A stretch of 64,000 nt of DNA from Prochlorococcus marinus CUG1435 (GTDB taxonomy: Bacteria; Cyanobacteriota; Cyanobacteriia; PCC-6307; Cyanobiaceae), in contig JAEPLP010000001.1 in assembly GCA_017644375.1 (NCBI GenBank), positions 124,001 through 188,000 of the forward strand. Direction: 5' to 3'. The notes beneath the pieces were generated by a model that made no database searches, was not told the origin of the DNA, and saw only the letters and a list, made by a program, of their open reading frames with translations. This document shows, one piece after another, positions 10,977 through 20,240 of this stretch (positions within the stretch are counted from its first letter, which is position 1; the number at the start of each line of letters is the position of its first letter). A program made the position numbers and the translations under genes.

Positions 10977-12107
10977 ATGAAGACCAAAAAAAATAAAAAA
11001 ATCATTCTGATATCAAACACAGCTTGGTATGTTTATAATTTCAGATTAGATTTACTTAAACTAATAAGAAGTAAAGGATTTGATGTGTATATTATTTGCC
11101 CATATGACAAATATAAAGAAAAAATTGAGGCTATGGGATTTAAAATTTACGAATGGCACTTAAAAAGAAACTCTATAAATCCAATTAATGAACTGGTTTC
11201 AATTTATAATTTATTTATTATTTACCAAAGAATTAAACCTGATATAGTTCATCACTTTACAATAAAAGCATCCATATATGGTTCAATCTGTTCTTGGATT
11301 TGTAAAACAAAAACTACTATAAATAGTTTTACAGGCTTAGGACACTTATTTATATCTAATGAGAATAAAATTATTTTAATTAGGAATATAATTAGTCCTA
11401 TATTAAAACTTGTTTTTTCAAAAAAAGATACAAAACTCATTTTTCAAAACTCATCAGACCGAAATCACTTAATAAAATTAAAACTAATAACAAAAAACAA
11501 CTCTTCTGTAATACCTGGTTCTGGAATAAATGTAAATTACTTTAAACCATCCAAAAAAAATGATGGAGATAAATTTTTGAAAATATTATTCCCATCAAGA
11601 TTGATTAAAGAAAAAGGTATATTTGAACTCATAAAGGCTTGTAATTTAATTTGGAAAAAAAAAGTACCAATTAAGCTTTTTATTGCGGGAAAATTAGATA
11701 AAGGTAATAGGTCTTGTTTAACTGAAAAAGATATAAAAAAATTAAATAAACAAAAATATATTTATTTAATTGGTCATGTAGAAGACATGAGATCTATTTA
11801 TAAATCTGTTGATATTGTTGTTTTACCTTCATGGAGAGAAGGATTATCGAAGGCCTTGTTAGAAGCAGCATCTATGGAGAAAGCTATAATTACAACAGAT
11901 GTCCCTGGATGTAGGGAAATTATTGATCATATGGAAAGTGGTTTATTAGTAAAGAAAAATAATCCTTTACAGATAAAAAATAGTATACTCAAGCTCTATA
12001 ATGAGAAAGATCTTATTAAAACATTTGGTAAAGCTGCAAGAATAAAAGTAAAAAAAGAATTTGAAATTAAAAAGATAAATAATATGACAATAAATCTTTA
12101 TGAATAG
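10977..12107 (+). CDS. Glycosyltransferase family 4
   Basis: A 376-residue GT-B enzyme. The N-terminus (NTAWYVYNFRLDLLKLI, then KPDIVHHFTIKASIYGS and NSFTGLGHLF) resembles the group that contains PglA-type galactosaminyl and galacturonosyl transferases. The C-terminal nucleotide-binding half has the EGLSKALLEAASMEKAII segment (an E-x7-E motif). It would add one sugar to a lipid-linked chain at the cytoplasmic face. It overlaps the following polymerase gene by 8 bases. Donor and acceptor are unknown. Confidence 0.83.
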   Translation: MKTKKNKKIILISNTAWYVYNFRLDLLKLIRSKGFDVYIICPYDKYKEKIEAMGFKIYEWHLKRNSINPINELVSIYNLFIIYQRIKPDIVHHFTIKASIYGSICSWICKTKTTINSFTGLGHLFISNENKIILIRNIISPILKLVFSKKDTKLIFQNSSDRNHLIKLKLITKNNSSVIPGSGINVNYFKPSKKNDGDKFLKILFPSRLIKEKGIFELIKACNLIWKKKVPIKLFIAGKLDKGNRSCLTEKDIKKLNKQKYIYLIGHVEDMRSIYKSVDIVVLPSWREGLSKALLEAASMEKAIITTDVPGCREIIDHMESGLLVKKNNPLQIKNSILKLYNEKDLIKTFGKAARIKVKKEFEIKKINNMTINLYE

Positions 12108-13404
12108 AATTAATTTATTCAATATTGGTCAGAAATCCTTTAATCTAAGCATCATTTTCTTAATGACAGCTCCCTTCCTTTCTGGATTATTTTTAATATT
12201 ATCATTGATAATTTCGATAATCTTAAAAGGAGAATTTTTAATAAAGAATAAATGGAATTACCCTATATTTATTAGCATTGGAATTTTATTTTTAAGTTGT
12301 ATAAGAAATACTATTTTTAATACCCAAGAAATAAATCAAAATCTAACTTTATGGGTTGACGTATTTAATTGGATACCTTTTTTACTTATTTTTATTTTCA
12401 TACCTTTATATATTTCTTCAACAAACCAAAAAATATTATTTAGTAAATTACTTATCATAAGCAACGTACCATTATTAATATCTTGTTTTTTACAAAAGCA
12501 TTTTGAAATTTATGGGCCATTTTCTATTTTCAACGGCCTAATTGTATGGTATCAAAGAGTCCCAGGAGAGACTACTATAAGCACTACTGGATTATTTAAT
12601 AATCCAAATTATGCAGGATTTGCATTAGTTACAATGGTACCTTTTATTTTTTTTAATATCGGAATAAATAATAAATCTAAATTAAATAAATTAATAACAA
12701 TATTTATATTATTGATAACAATTTACACTATATTTATAACTAATTCGCGAAATGCTTATATAGGTTTATTAATTAGTTTCCTTCTATCATTTGGAATAAA
12801 AATTATTTATATTATTGGAATTTCTATATTATTATTATTACCAATAAATATTATTACATTTAATCTATTTAATCTAGAAACTTTATCTATAGTTTCAAAA
12901 CAAACTTTGATTGATTTTTACCATAATATAATTTCCATAAGAATTGGAGACATATTATTTACACAAAGAGTAGAGATTTGGAACAAGGCTATAAATTTAA
13001 TCTTTCAAAAACCTATATTTGGTTGGGGAGCATCGACTTTTAGTTTTTTATATTTAAAGAATAATGGCTTATATGGTGCACAACATACACACAATATAAT
13101 CCTACAAATATCACAGAATTACGGTATTCCTTTTGCAATTTTAATCTCTGGAACTGTTCTTTTACTTACTTTCAAATCAGTAAGGATATTACGCGAAGTA
13201 AAGAATAAAAAAAACTTAATAAATAAATTCTGGATAATATCTTTATTAGTAGCTATTTTTCATCTATTATTTGATGTAGTTCTATTTGATTTAAGATTAA
13301 ATATACTTTTTTGTATACTAATAACAGGTTCAAAAATTCTTGTTCTTGAAAATAAAAACCATGATAACTTTAATTTTAAAGATAGATTATTCAATTACAA
13401 ATAA
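12100..13404 (+). CDS. O-antigen polymerase/ligase family membrane protein (Wzy/WaaL-like)
   Basis: A 434-residue protein with about 11-12 hydrophobic helices and a large periplasmic loop ending in GWGASTFSFLY and AQHTHNIILQI, the WaaL/Wzy (O-antigen_lig) signature (GxGxxxF...HNxxL). NSRNAYIGLLISFLLSFG matches the preceding conserved segment. It would polymerise repeating units or attach them to an acceptor in the periplasm. Its start overlaps the GT4 gene upstream, which suggests translational coupling. A second family member lies at 46410. Confidence 0.8.
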   Translation: MNRINLFNIGQKSFNLSIIFLMTAPFLSGLFLILSLIISIILKGEFLIKNKWNYPIFISIGILFLSCIRNTIFNTQEINQNLTLWVDVFNWIPFLLIFIFIPLYISSTNQKILFSKLLIISNVPLLISCFLQKHFEIYGPFSIFNGLIVWYQRVPGETTISTTGLFNNPNYAGFALVTMVPFIFFNIGINNKSKLNKLITIFILLITIYTIFITNSRNAYIGLLISFLLSFGIKIIYIIGISILLLLPINIITFNLFNLETLSIVSKQTLIDFYHNIISIRIGDILFTQRVEIWNKAINLIFQKPIFGWGASTFSFLYLKNNGLYGAQHTHNIILQISQNYGIPFAILISGTVLLLTFKSVRILREVKNKKNLINKFWIISLLVAIFHLLFDVVLFDLRLNILFCILITGSKILVLENKNHDNFNFKDRLFNYK

Positions 13405-13455
13405 ATAGATTTGATTTAATATAATAAAATATCAAATTAATTTATAATTTAATCA

Positions 13456-14505
13456 ATGAGAAATATAAAAATAAATAATCAAAAATTTAATAAAGATAAT
13501 CAATTAATAATAGCTGAGATAGGTCAAGCGCATGAAGGTTCAGAGGGACTAGTTCACTCTTTTATAGATGCCCTTTCTGAGGCTAAATGTGAAGCTATAA
13601 AATTTCAAATACATCTAGCTGATTATGAATCTTCTCTTCAAGATGAGTTTAGAGTTAAATTTTCTTATGAAGACAATTCTAGATATGAATATTGGAAAAG
13701 AACTGAATTTAGCCCTGAACAATGGAAGAGAATAATTGATCATTGCAAATTAAAAAAAATTATCGTAGGAGCTTCAGTTTTTAGTATAGAAGCACTTAAA
13801 ATTGCAAAAAATTTAGAGGTTGATTTTTTAAAAATCGGATCTGGGGATATCCTTTTTGAAGAGTTAGTAGATCAGATTAGCGCTTGTGATATTCCAGTTA
13901 TTATGAGTTCCGGGTTGTCTAATTGGAATGAACTTTCTGAAGTTTCATCAAAATTTATTAATCATATTAAGAATGAGAAATTTTCTATTCTTCATTGCAC
14001 AACAGAGTACCCTACAGAACCAAAAAGAATTGGATTCAATAACATCAGTCTTATTGAAGAAAAATTCAATATACCCTCTGGATTATCAGACCATTCTGGA
14101 AATAAACTAACGTCATTCTATGGATTAGCCAAAAATTGTTCAATTCTAGAGGTTCATGTAAATTTTGATAGAAATATGTTTGGACCTGATAGTTCTTCAT
14201 CTTTAACTATTAAAGAATTTAAAGAAGTGATGATTACAAAAAAATATTTTCAGGAGTTAAACACACACACTAATAAAGATTTTGAAGAAAAAAAACTTAG
14301 CTCCACTAAAATGAAATTTTCCAGAAGCATAGGTATCAGAAGAGATATAAAAAAAGGAGAATTTATTCAAAAAAAAGATATAATTTATAGAAAGCCTGGA
14401 GGATATTTAGGTAAAAATAATTTAAAGAATGTTATAGGTAGAAGGGCAAAATATGACCTTAAAGCATTGAATATCTTAAGATGGGAAGATATAGAAGAAG
14501 TCTAA
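13456..14505 (+). CDS. neuB: Nonulosonic acid (N-acetylneuraminate-like) synthase
   Basis: A 349-residue NeuB-family enzyme that condenses phosphoenolpyruvate with a ManNAc-type hexosamine to give a 9-carbon sugar acid. Seen are IAEIGQAHEG, EAIKFQIHLADYESS, KIGSGDI, HCTTEYPT, GLSDHSGN, and a C-terminal SAF domain (about residues 280-349: SRSIGIRRDIKKGEFI to GRRAKYDL). The usual IAEIGxNHNG has become GQAHEG. Which nonulosonate is made (neuraminate, legionaminate or pseudaminate) cannot be decided by reading. neuC starts 5 bases downstream. Confidence 0.88.
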   Translation: MRNIKINNQKFNKDNQLIIAEIGQAHEGSEGLVHSFIDALSEAKCEAIKFQIHLADYESSLQDEFRVKFSYEDNSRYEYWKRTEFSPEQWKRIIDHCKLKKIIVGASVFSIEALKIAKNLEVDFLKIGSGDILFEELVDQISACDIPVIMSSGLSNWNELSEVSSKFINHIKNEKFSILHCTTEYPTEPKRIGFNNISLIEEKFNIPSGLSDHSGNKLTSFYGLAKNCSILEVHVNFDRNMFGPDSSSSLTIKEFKEVMITKKYFQELNTHTNKDFEEKKLSSTKMKFSRSIGIRRDIKKGEFIQKKDIIYRKPGGYLGKNNLKNVIGRRAKYDLKALNILRWEDIEEV

Positions 14506-14510
14506 AGATT

Positions 14511-15665
14511 ATGAAAATAGCTGTCGTAGTTAATAGCAGAGCTAATTATGGTCGAATAAAATCATTTTTAGAAAGCGCAAGAAAATTTAAAACTTTAGAT
14601 ATTAAAGTTATTGCTGGAGCATCGGCTTTATTAGCTAAATATGGAAGAGTTATTGATATTATTAAAAAAGACGGCTTTGAAGTATCTGCCGAATTGGATT
14701 CTATAGTTGAAGGTGATGATCCAATACATATGGCTAAATCTACAGGATTGGGGATTATAGAGACATCTACAGCACTGAAAAGCCTTTCTCCGGACGCTGT
14801 TTTAACCATTGCAGATAGATATGAAACTTTAGCTACTGCTGTAGCGGCCAGTTATATGAATATCCCTGTAATTCATACCCAAGGTGGGGATCAAACTGGT
14901 TCAATTGATGAGTCTGTGAGACATGCTATTACGAAACTCTCACACATTCATTTTCCTGCATCTAAAGAATCAGAAAAAAGAATAATTTCCTTAGGAGAAA
15001 ACCCTGAATTTGTCTTTAACGTTGGATGTCCAAGTATTGACTTAATAAAAAATACTAATTTATCCTACAAAGAAGGAATGTTCAAAAATGCCAAAGGAAT
15101 TGGAGGAGCAATTGATTTTTCTAAACCTTATATTGTCGTACTAATGCATCCTGTAACTACTAAAATCAAAGAAACTTCAGAATCAATTAATGAGTTATTA
15201 AAAGCAGTAATAAAAATTAGAAATAAAAATATTCAAGTTGTTTGGCTTTGGCCTAATATTGATGCAGGCGGAGAGATGGTTTCAAAAGCTATTAGAACCT
15301 CAAGAGAAACATCTGAATTAAAGAATGTACACCTCTATAAGAATTTTCCTCCAGAAGATTACTTAGTTTTAATAAATAATTGCAAATGTTTAGTAGGAAA
15401 TTCTTCCTCGGGTTTAAGAGAGGGATCATTCTTAGGTATTCCTGTGGTAAACATCGGTACAAGGCAACAGCATCGTGAATCTGCATCGAATGTTAAAAAT
15501 GTTGACTACAATTCTGAATCAATATTTGAAGCAGTAATTTATCAAGTAAATCATGGAAAGTATTCTTCATCTAAACATTTGGGAGATGGTGAGGCTGGAT
15601 TGAACATGTGTAAAATTTTGTCCACCATAAATTTACCTTCATCACAAAAAAAATTATATTATTAA
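14511..15665 (+). CDS. neuC: UDP-N-acetylglucosamine 2-epimerase, hydrolysing type
   Basis: About 384 residues. The start at 14511 (MKIAVVVNSRANYGRIKS) is preferred because it begins exactly at the conserved first strand and lies 5 bases after the neuB stop; an in-frame ATG at 14481 would add 10 non-conserved residues inside neuB. Motifs: SRANYGR, TIADRYETLATAVAA, THTQGGDQTGSIDESVRH-like segment (HTQGGDQTGSIDESVRH), VGNSSSGLREGSFLG and NIGTRQQHRE. The enzyme releases ManNAc (or a diamino analogue) from the UDP sugar for NeuB. It shares TAATG with the next start. Confidence 0.87.
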   Translation: MKIAVVVNSRANYGRIKSFLESARKFKTLDIKVIAGASALLAKYGRVIDIIKKDGFEVSAELDSIVEGDDPIHMAKSTGLGIIETSTALKSLSPDAVLTIADRYETLATAVAASYMNIPVIHTQGGDQTGSIDESVRHAITKLSHIHFPASKESEKRIISLGENPEFVFNVGCPSIDLIKNTNLSYKEGMFKNAKGIGGAIDFSKPYIVVLMHPVTTKIKETSESINELLKAVIKIRNKNIQVVWLWPNIDAGGEMVSKAIRTSRETSELKNVHLYKNFPPEDYLVLINNCKCLVGNSSSGLREGSFLGIPVVNIGTRQQHRESASNVKNVDYNSESIFEAVIYQVNHGKYSSSKHLGDGEAGLNMCKILSTINLPSSQKKLYY

Positions 15666-16405
15666 TGTTTAATTTTAATCCTTCCCAATATACAGAATCT
15701 TTCAGAGATTATGAATCAGCCTATGCTTATCTTGATAATGGTGGAATACCTACATATAAGCTAATAGAATGTTCTGACCAAAAAAAATTAATTAAACCAA
15801 ATTTAATTGACCTTGCTCGACTTTTTAAAATTTGCAGAGCCATTAAACCAAATCGGATTATTGAATATGGATGCGGATTCAGCTCTTATATCTTTAATTA
15901 TTATCTATCCAATTTTGATATAAATATAGATTCAAAAAAGCAGCTTCACATAATAGAAGTTCACAGAAATTATTTGCAACACGCGTTAAGTAGATTTGAA
16001 GAGGGTAAAATCAATATTGATCTAACTTCAGAAATATGTCCCGTAATATTAGATACAAAAAGAGACGATGGTTCCCATAAATATTTAGTTGATTATAAAT
16101 TCACTCCTGATTTAATTTATTTAGATGGACCTGATCCCGCTGATATTACGAATACAAAATTCACGGATGGAGATCAAAGAGTTCCTATTTCATCTGATCT
16201 CTTAACCATTGAATCATGGCTCATACCTGGAACGGTAATTATCGTAGATGGAAGAATTGCTAACGTAAGGTATCTGAAAAAAAATTTACAAAGAGAATGG
16301 CATTGGAACACTAGTGTAGATAATGATTGTTCCATTGGAATATTAAACGAAAGTCCATTAGGTAAAAAAAATCTATCAAATTTAAAAAAGAGAGGTTTAA
16401 TATAA
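15665..16405 (+). CDS. SAM-methyltransferase-fold protein within the neu module
   Basis: A 246-residue protein. RIIEYGCGFSSYIF (about residues 60-73) resembles SAM-binding motif I, and FTPDLIYLDGPDPADI plus PGTVIIVDGRIANVRYL follow the pattern of class I methyltransferases of the Methyltransf_24 type. The substrate is unknown. It lies between neuC (1-base TAATG overlap) and another methyltransferase-like gene (again a 1-base overlap), so it may methylate the nonulosonate or its precursor. That role is inferred from position only. Confidence 0.6.
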   Translation: MFNFNPSQYTESFRDYESAYAYLDNGGIPTYKLIECSDQKKLIKPNLIDLARLFKICRAIKPNRIIEYGCGFSSYIFNYYLSNFDINIDSKKQLHIIEVHRNYLQHALSRFEEGKINIDLTSEICPVILDTKRDDGSHKYLVDYKFTPDLIYLDGPDPADITNTKFTDGDQRVPISSDLLTIESWLIPGTVIIVDGRIANVRYLKKNLQREWHWNTSVDNDCSIGILNESPLGKKNLSNLKKRGLI

Positions 16406-17196
16406 TGATTAAAAAAAATCATAAAAATCTATTATCAAAGAATCAAAAAGATCATATAAAGGTTCTTGAAGGGAATGTTTTCGAAATAAATAATTATCCT
16501 TCTTTTAGATTATTAATTAAAGGTTTAGAGAATATTTTAATTAAATACGATTTTCCTGATAAGAAAGTGTGCATTCTTGAAAGAACTAAATTATATGGGA
16601 CTTCATTATTTGGAGGTCTATTCCAAGAAGCTGAAACCTGCAGTTTCGATTGCAGTCCTAAATCTGCACTTCAAAGAGGCAGTTATAATTCTTATATGGT
16701 GAATGATGAAAATTTTATTAAATATAATGACATTATTTCGATTTCGCAAAATAAACTTTTCAAATTACCCAGGGATGAATTCGATGTTATTTTTATTCCC
16801 AACTTAATACATCATTTTCGAGATCAAAATAAATTGTTCTCTGAATGTTTTGAATCCTTAAAAGATCAAGGAGAACTAATAATATTCGAACCTACTTTTA
16901 GGGAGGTACATCAAGCACCACATGATTACATAAGATATACCCCATATGGAATAAAACAAATATTTGAAGATTTCTTATTCAAAAATATAGAATGTGAGGA
17001 AATTGGGGATAGTTTTGAAGCTATTACTTACATAATTAATGTAATGATGGCAAAAAGAGAGGATTCGGAATTCTTAAAATGGTGCCAAGATTTGAAAAAC
17101 AATATAAATATATTTAAAAAAGGAAAAATTGATATTGTTAAAGATCATGCACGATTTCCTAATGCTTTTTTATGTTCAGGAATTAAATATGTTTAA
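16405..17196 (+). CDS. Methyltransferase-like protein with degenerate SAM motif
   Basis: A 263-residue protein. The second half of a class I methyltransferase fold is recognisable: DEFDVIFIPNLIHHFRDQNK, SLKDQGELIIFEPTFREV and HDYIRYTPYGIKQIFEDF. Motif I, expected near residue 50, is unusual (VCILERTKLYGTSLFGG) and lacks the normal GxGxG, so SAM binding is uncertain. It begins with a TAATG overlap with the gene upstream and overlaps neuA by 8 bases. It may modify the nonulosonate or act as a non-catalytic partner. Confidence 0.55.
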   Translation: MIKKNHKNLLSKNQKDHIKVLEGNVFEINNYPSFRLLIKGLENILIKYDFPDKKVCILERTKLYGTSLFGGLFQEAETCSFDCSPKSALQRGSYNSYMVNDENFIKYNDIISISQNKLFKLPRDEFDVIFIPNLIHHFRDQNKLFSECFESLKDQGELIIFEPTFREVHQAPHDYIRYTPYGIKQIFEDFLFKNIECEEIGDSFEAITYIINVMMAKREDSEFLKWCQDLKNNINIFKKGKIDIVKDHARFPNAFLCSGIKYV

Positions 17197-17899
17197 AACA
17201 AATGATCTTTGTATAATTGTGCCTGCACGTTCAGGAAGCAAAGGTATACCTAATAAGAACATTAAAGTAATAAATGGCAAATCTCTTTTAGAAAGGACAT
17301 TAGAATCTGCAGGGAAACTGGTAAGAATGGAAGATGTTTGCCTTAGTTCAGATTCAAAAGAATACTATAATCATCTTAAAAACGTAGAGAAACCTATTTT
17401 TTTAGAAAGATCCAAAAATTTATCTGGAGATAAATCGCTAGCAATCGAAGTCTGGAAGAATGCTATAGAATTTCTTAATAAAGATAATAATAAATATAAT
17501 TTTTCACTATTTCTAGAGCCAACATCACCAATTAGAAATACATCTTGGATTAAAGAAGTTTATGAAAAATTTAAAATTTCAAGGGATGATCTTTGGATGT
17601 CAATCAAAGAAACTGATTCAAAGTACAGAATTGAAAAACAATTTGAAATAAAAGAAAATGGGGAAATAAAAAATCAATTTCAAAAAAACGATATTTATTC
17701 GCTAAGACAAAATAGTAAGAAAACATACCATAAGGATGGTGTTTTTTATATGGCGAGAAATGACTACATTCTACAAGCCTCAAATCTTCTTGAGGGCAAA
17801 ATTAAAGGGATAATAAATAAGTTCATATCTATAAATATAGATACTTACGAAGATCTAGATTATGCAAATTATTTAACAAAAAAAGAAGTTACGGATTAA
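17189..17899 (+). CDS. neuA: CMP-nonulosonate (acylneuraminate) cytidylyltransferase
   Basis: A 236-residue nucleotidyltransferase. The start at 17189 places the conserved PARSGSKGIPNKN at residues 12-24; an earlier in-frame ATG at 17129 would read through the preceding gene and is rejected. Further motifs: LSSDSKEY, ERSKNLSGDKSLAIEVW, FLEPTSPIRNTSWI and a C-terminal SINIDTYEDLDYA. It activates the NeuB product with CTP for glycosyl transfer. It overlaps the upstream methyltransferase-like gene by 8 bases and is followed by the 189-base gap that separates this module from the next. Confidence 0.86.
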   Translation: MFKTNDLCIIVPARSGSKGIPNKNIKVINGKSLLERTLESAGKLVRMEDVCLSSDSKEYYNHLKNVEKPIFLERSKNLSGDKSLAIEVWKNAIEFLNKDNNKYNFSLFLEPTSPIRNTSWIKEVYEKFKISRDDLWMSIKETDSKYRIEKQFEIKENGEIKNQFQKNDIYSLRQNSKKTYHKDGVFYMARNDYILQASNLLEGKIKGIINKFISINIDTYEDLDYANYLTKKEVTD

Positions 17900-17955
17900 A
17901 ATTAGAATTTGATTTCTTATTTATAAAATTATTTTTTCTTTTTTAATCATATAGA

Positions 17956-18035
17956 TTAATAAACTATTTCTGAAATTAATAAGAAAATAATTACATGTAA
18001 AGAATTAATTCTTATCTTGAACAATAGTTTATTAA
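17956..18035. repeat. Long-range inverted repeat in intergenic gap
   Basis: Two perfect 13-base complementary arms, 17956-17968 and 18023-18035, lie 54 bases apart in the gap between neuA and the radical SAM gene. The internal part holds a further 14-base palindrome (18000-18013). The arms could pair in RNA from either strand. All arms are AT-rich, so chance is possible. Confidence 0.4.
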
Positions 18036-18088
18036 AATTTTTCACCCATCCTTAATGAAAATGCTATTATAAAAAAAAATAAAAATAG

Positions 18089-19237
18089 TTGAAAGAAAAA
18101 CCTCTTAAAACTGGTGGCAAGAGCTTAATCATCAATTCGAGGGTAAAAGCAGATAAATTCCCATCTAAATTTAAAGATTGCTTAACAAATTATTCAGAAA
18201 TTGCCAAAAATTATTGTGATGAAGGTGAATGGTTTTATTTTTTGAAGGCAAAAGAAGAATTCTTAGCAAGACCAGATTTTGGTTGGTCAAGTTTATCTTT
18301 ACAAGAAAAAAAGATAATTCATGGATTAGATGAATTCAAAATTGCCGCATATTTAGGCTATAGGTTTTCTTTTAAAGCTGGATTAAATAGAAAAGGTTAT
18401 GAAAAAAAACCAATTTTTGCTTTGCTCGAAGTTTCCAGTGCCTGCAATGTAAAGTGCCCTTTCTGTTTCCAAAGTGATCCATCTTTTACTACCCAAGAAT
18501 ATATGGGAATAATAGATACTAAGTTAGCCATGAAAGTGGTTGACCAAATTAACGACATGAAAATAAGGGGTATCACAATCGCTAGTAGAGGGGAGCCACT
18601 TCTATATAAAGATTTAGAATATCTTCTAAATTATATCGGAACAAAAAATAATATTATTGAAATTAAAATCAATACTAATGCAAAACGATTAACTGAAGAT
18701 AGATTAATAAAATTAATTAAAACCCCACTCAACATACTAGTTGTATCTACTGATCATTATGAAAAAGAGATGTATGAAAAATATCGTCATGGTGCTAATT
18801 ATGAAACTTTTGTAAAACATATTTCAAAAATTAATAAAATCAGAAATGGACTTAATAGAGAAATGAATCTTTATACCAGAGCTAGTGGTGTAATGGTAGA
18901 TCCAAATATGAACAAAACTAAATTTGATAACTTTTATAGTGACTTCTTTGATGAAAGTGCATCTGTAACCCTTACAGAAATGTGGGACACCTATTCAAAT
19001 AAAATTGAGGATATAAGCAATTTAGGGCCCTGTGGCATGCCATTTGAGAAACTTTATATTTGGCATGATGGCACAACAAATCCATGCGATGTAGATTATA
19101 AATCACTTCTTTCCCCAGGTAAGGTGGGAAATTTGTCATTACAGCAATGTTGGGAAAATATGCAATACTTAAGAAACGAAATGCTCTCTAATAAAAGGCA
19201 TTTACATAAACCATGTGATAGATGTTATGTGAATTAA
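18089..19237 (+). CDS. Radical SAM/SPASM domain protein
   Basis: A 382-residue protein. The 4Fe-4S motif CNVKCPFC has cysteines at residues 119, 123 and 126 in FALLEVSSACNVKCPFC; SRGEPLLYKDLEYLL is the glycine-rich SAM segment. The C-terminal SPASM-like region has GPCGMPFEKLYIWHDG, NPCDVD, VGNLSLQQCW and a terminal CDRC, which would hold an auxiliary cluster. The start is TTG at 18089, without a strong Shine-Dalgarno sequence. Its neighbours are neuA, a Gfo/Idh/MocA oxidoreductase and a sulfotransferase, so a carbohydrate substrate is likelier than a peptide. No precursor peptide gene is visible nearby. Confidence 0.82.
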   Translation: MKEKPLKTGGKSLIINSRVKADKFPSKFKDCLTNYSEIAKNYCDEGEWFYFLKAKEEFLARPDFGWSSLSLQEKKIIHGLDEFKIAAYLGYRFSFKAGLNRKGYEKKPIFALLEVSSACNVKCPFCFQSDPSFTTQEYMGIIDTKLAMKVVDQINDMKIRGITIASRGEPLLYKDLEYLLNYIGTKNNIIEIKINTNAKRLTEDRLIKLIKTPLNILVVSTDHYEKEMYEKYRHGANYETFVKHISKINKIRNGLNREMNLYTRASGVMVDPNMNKTKFDNFYSDFFDESASVTLTEMWDTYSNKIEDISNLGPCGMPFEKLYIWHDGTTNPCDVDYKSLLSPGKVGNLSLQQCWENMQYLRNEMLSNKRHLHKPCDRCYVN

Positions 19238-19243
19238 TTATTC

Positions 19244-20191
19244 ATGAAAATATTATTTTACGGATATGGAAATCATGCTAAAAGAATTAAAAAATATTTA
19301 GATGAATATATACTTATTCCCAAAAGTTATTGCTTTATAAATCACAACCAAGAAAAAATCAATAACAAAGATTGCTTCAAAACGATCGAAGAAAGTTTAA
19401 ATACATTCAAAAACTTTTCTTGTGCTTTTATAACTTCCCCAAATGCATATCATCTGGAGCATCTAAAAAAATGCCTAAAAAATAATATTCCATATGTTTA
19501 TGTAGAGAAACCAGCTTTTGGGATTGAGGAATATTTTAAAAGTTATAATTTTTCAAAAAATAATTTAAATTTTTTACAAGTAGGTTATCAATACAATTAC
19601 TCTAAACCAATAAATGATTTAAAAAAAATTATAGAAACAAATTCAAATGGAAATCTCTTGAGATTGGATATTTTTTTTGGTAAAGGCATTTCCTTTAAAG
19701 AGAGTTTTAGAAATGAATGGCGTTCAAAACAAAAAGAAGCTATCGCTGAAACTCTTGGATGTCATCTTTTAAATACTTGCATTTTCTTATTAGGAGAGAA
19801 GGGGATTAAATCAATTTATACTAAAATAAAAAAAAGTAGTGAAAATGGTTTTTACGATACTTATCATGCTTGTGGTTTAACCAGAAAAGCTGAAATGTTT
19901 TCTTTAACTGCAAGTTGGGGTTCACCATTAGAACAAAAAATAACTGCATACTTTTCAGACTTGGTATGGGAATCCGATATGCAACAAATATTTAAAAGTT
20001 TCCCAAGAGATTGTTTTGATGAAAATGGATATTTTATTAAACCTTCAACTAGCGTAGAAGTTTCTGAGGAAATTGGAATAAAACCAAGCATATCATCATT
20101 CATAGACAAAGTTTTAAGTAAAAAAAAGTATCAATTTGAATTTAATAACTCGTCGCTTACTTCAGAACTTCTATTAAAAAATATTTATTGA
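19244..20191 (+). CDS. Gfo/Idh/MocA-like oxidoreductase
   Basis: A 315-residue protein with an N-terminal NAD(P)-binding fold (ILFYGYGNHAKRIKKYL), the helix-strand ending ITSPNAYHLEHLKKCL, and the family motif YVYVEKPAF with the EKP lysine. The middle (LLRLDIFFGKGISFKES) and AETLGCHLLNTC fit the substrate-binding domain. It starts 6 bases after the radical SAM gene. Likely a nucleotide-sugar dehydrogenase or reductase; its substrate is unknown. It is diverged, and the glycine motif GYGNH is shorter than usual. Confidence 0.72.
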   Translation: MKILFYGYGNHAKRIKKYLDEYILIPKSYCFINHNQEKINNKDCFKTIEESLNTFKNFSCAFITSPNAYHLEHLKKCLKNNIPYVYVEKPAFGIEEYFKSYNFSKNNLNFLQVGYQYNYSKPINDLKKIIETNSNGNLLRLDIFFGKGISFKESFRNEWRSKQKEAIAETLGCHLLNTCIFLLGEKGIKSIYTKIKKSSENGFYDTYHACGLTRKAEMFSLTASWGSPLEQKITAYFSDLVWESDMQQIFKSFPRDCFDENGYFIKPSTSVEVSEEIGIKPSISSFIDKVLSKKKYQFEFNNSSLTSELLLKNIY

Positions 20192-20240
20192 TTTAAATTA
20201 AATCACTTTATTATGCTAAAAATTTAAAAAAGGATACTAA

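Noticed and set aside
14481-14510. Longer N-terminus for neuC from ATG 14481
   Set aside because: The extra 10 residues lie inside neuB and are not part of the conserved fold; ATG 14511 starts at the conserved strand.
17129-17188. Longer N-terminus for neuA from ATG 17129
   Set aside because: It only reads the previous gene in another frame; the family N-terminus begins at 17189.
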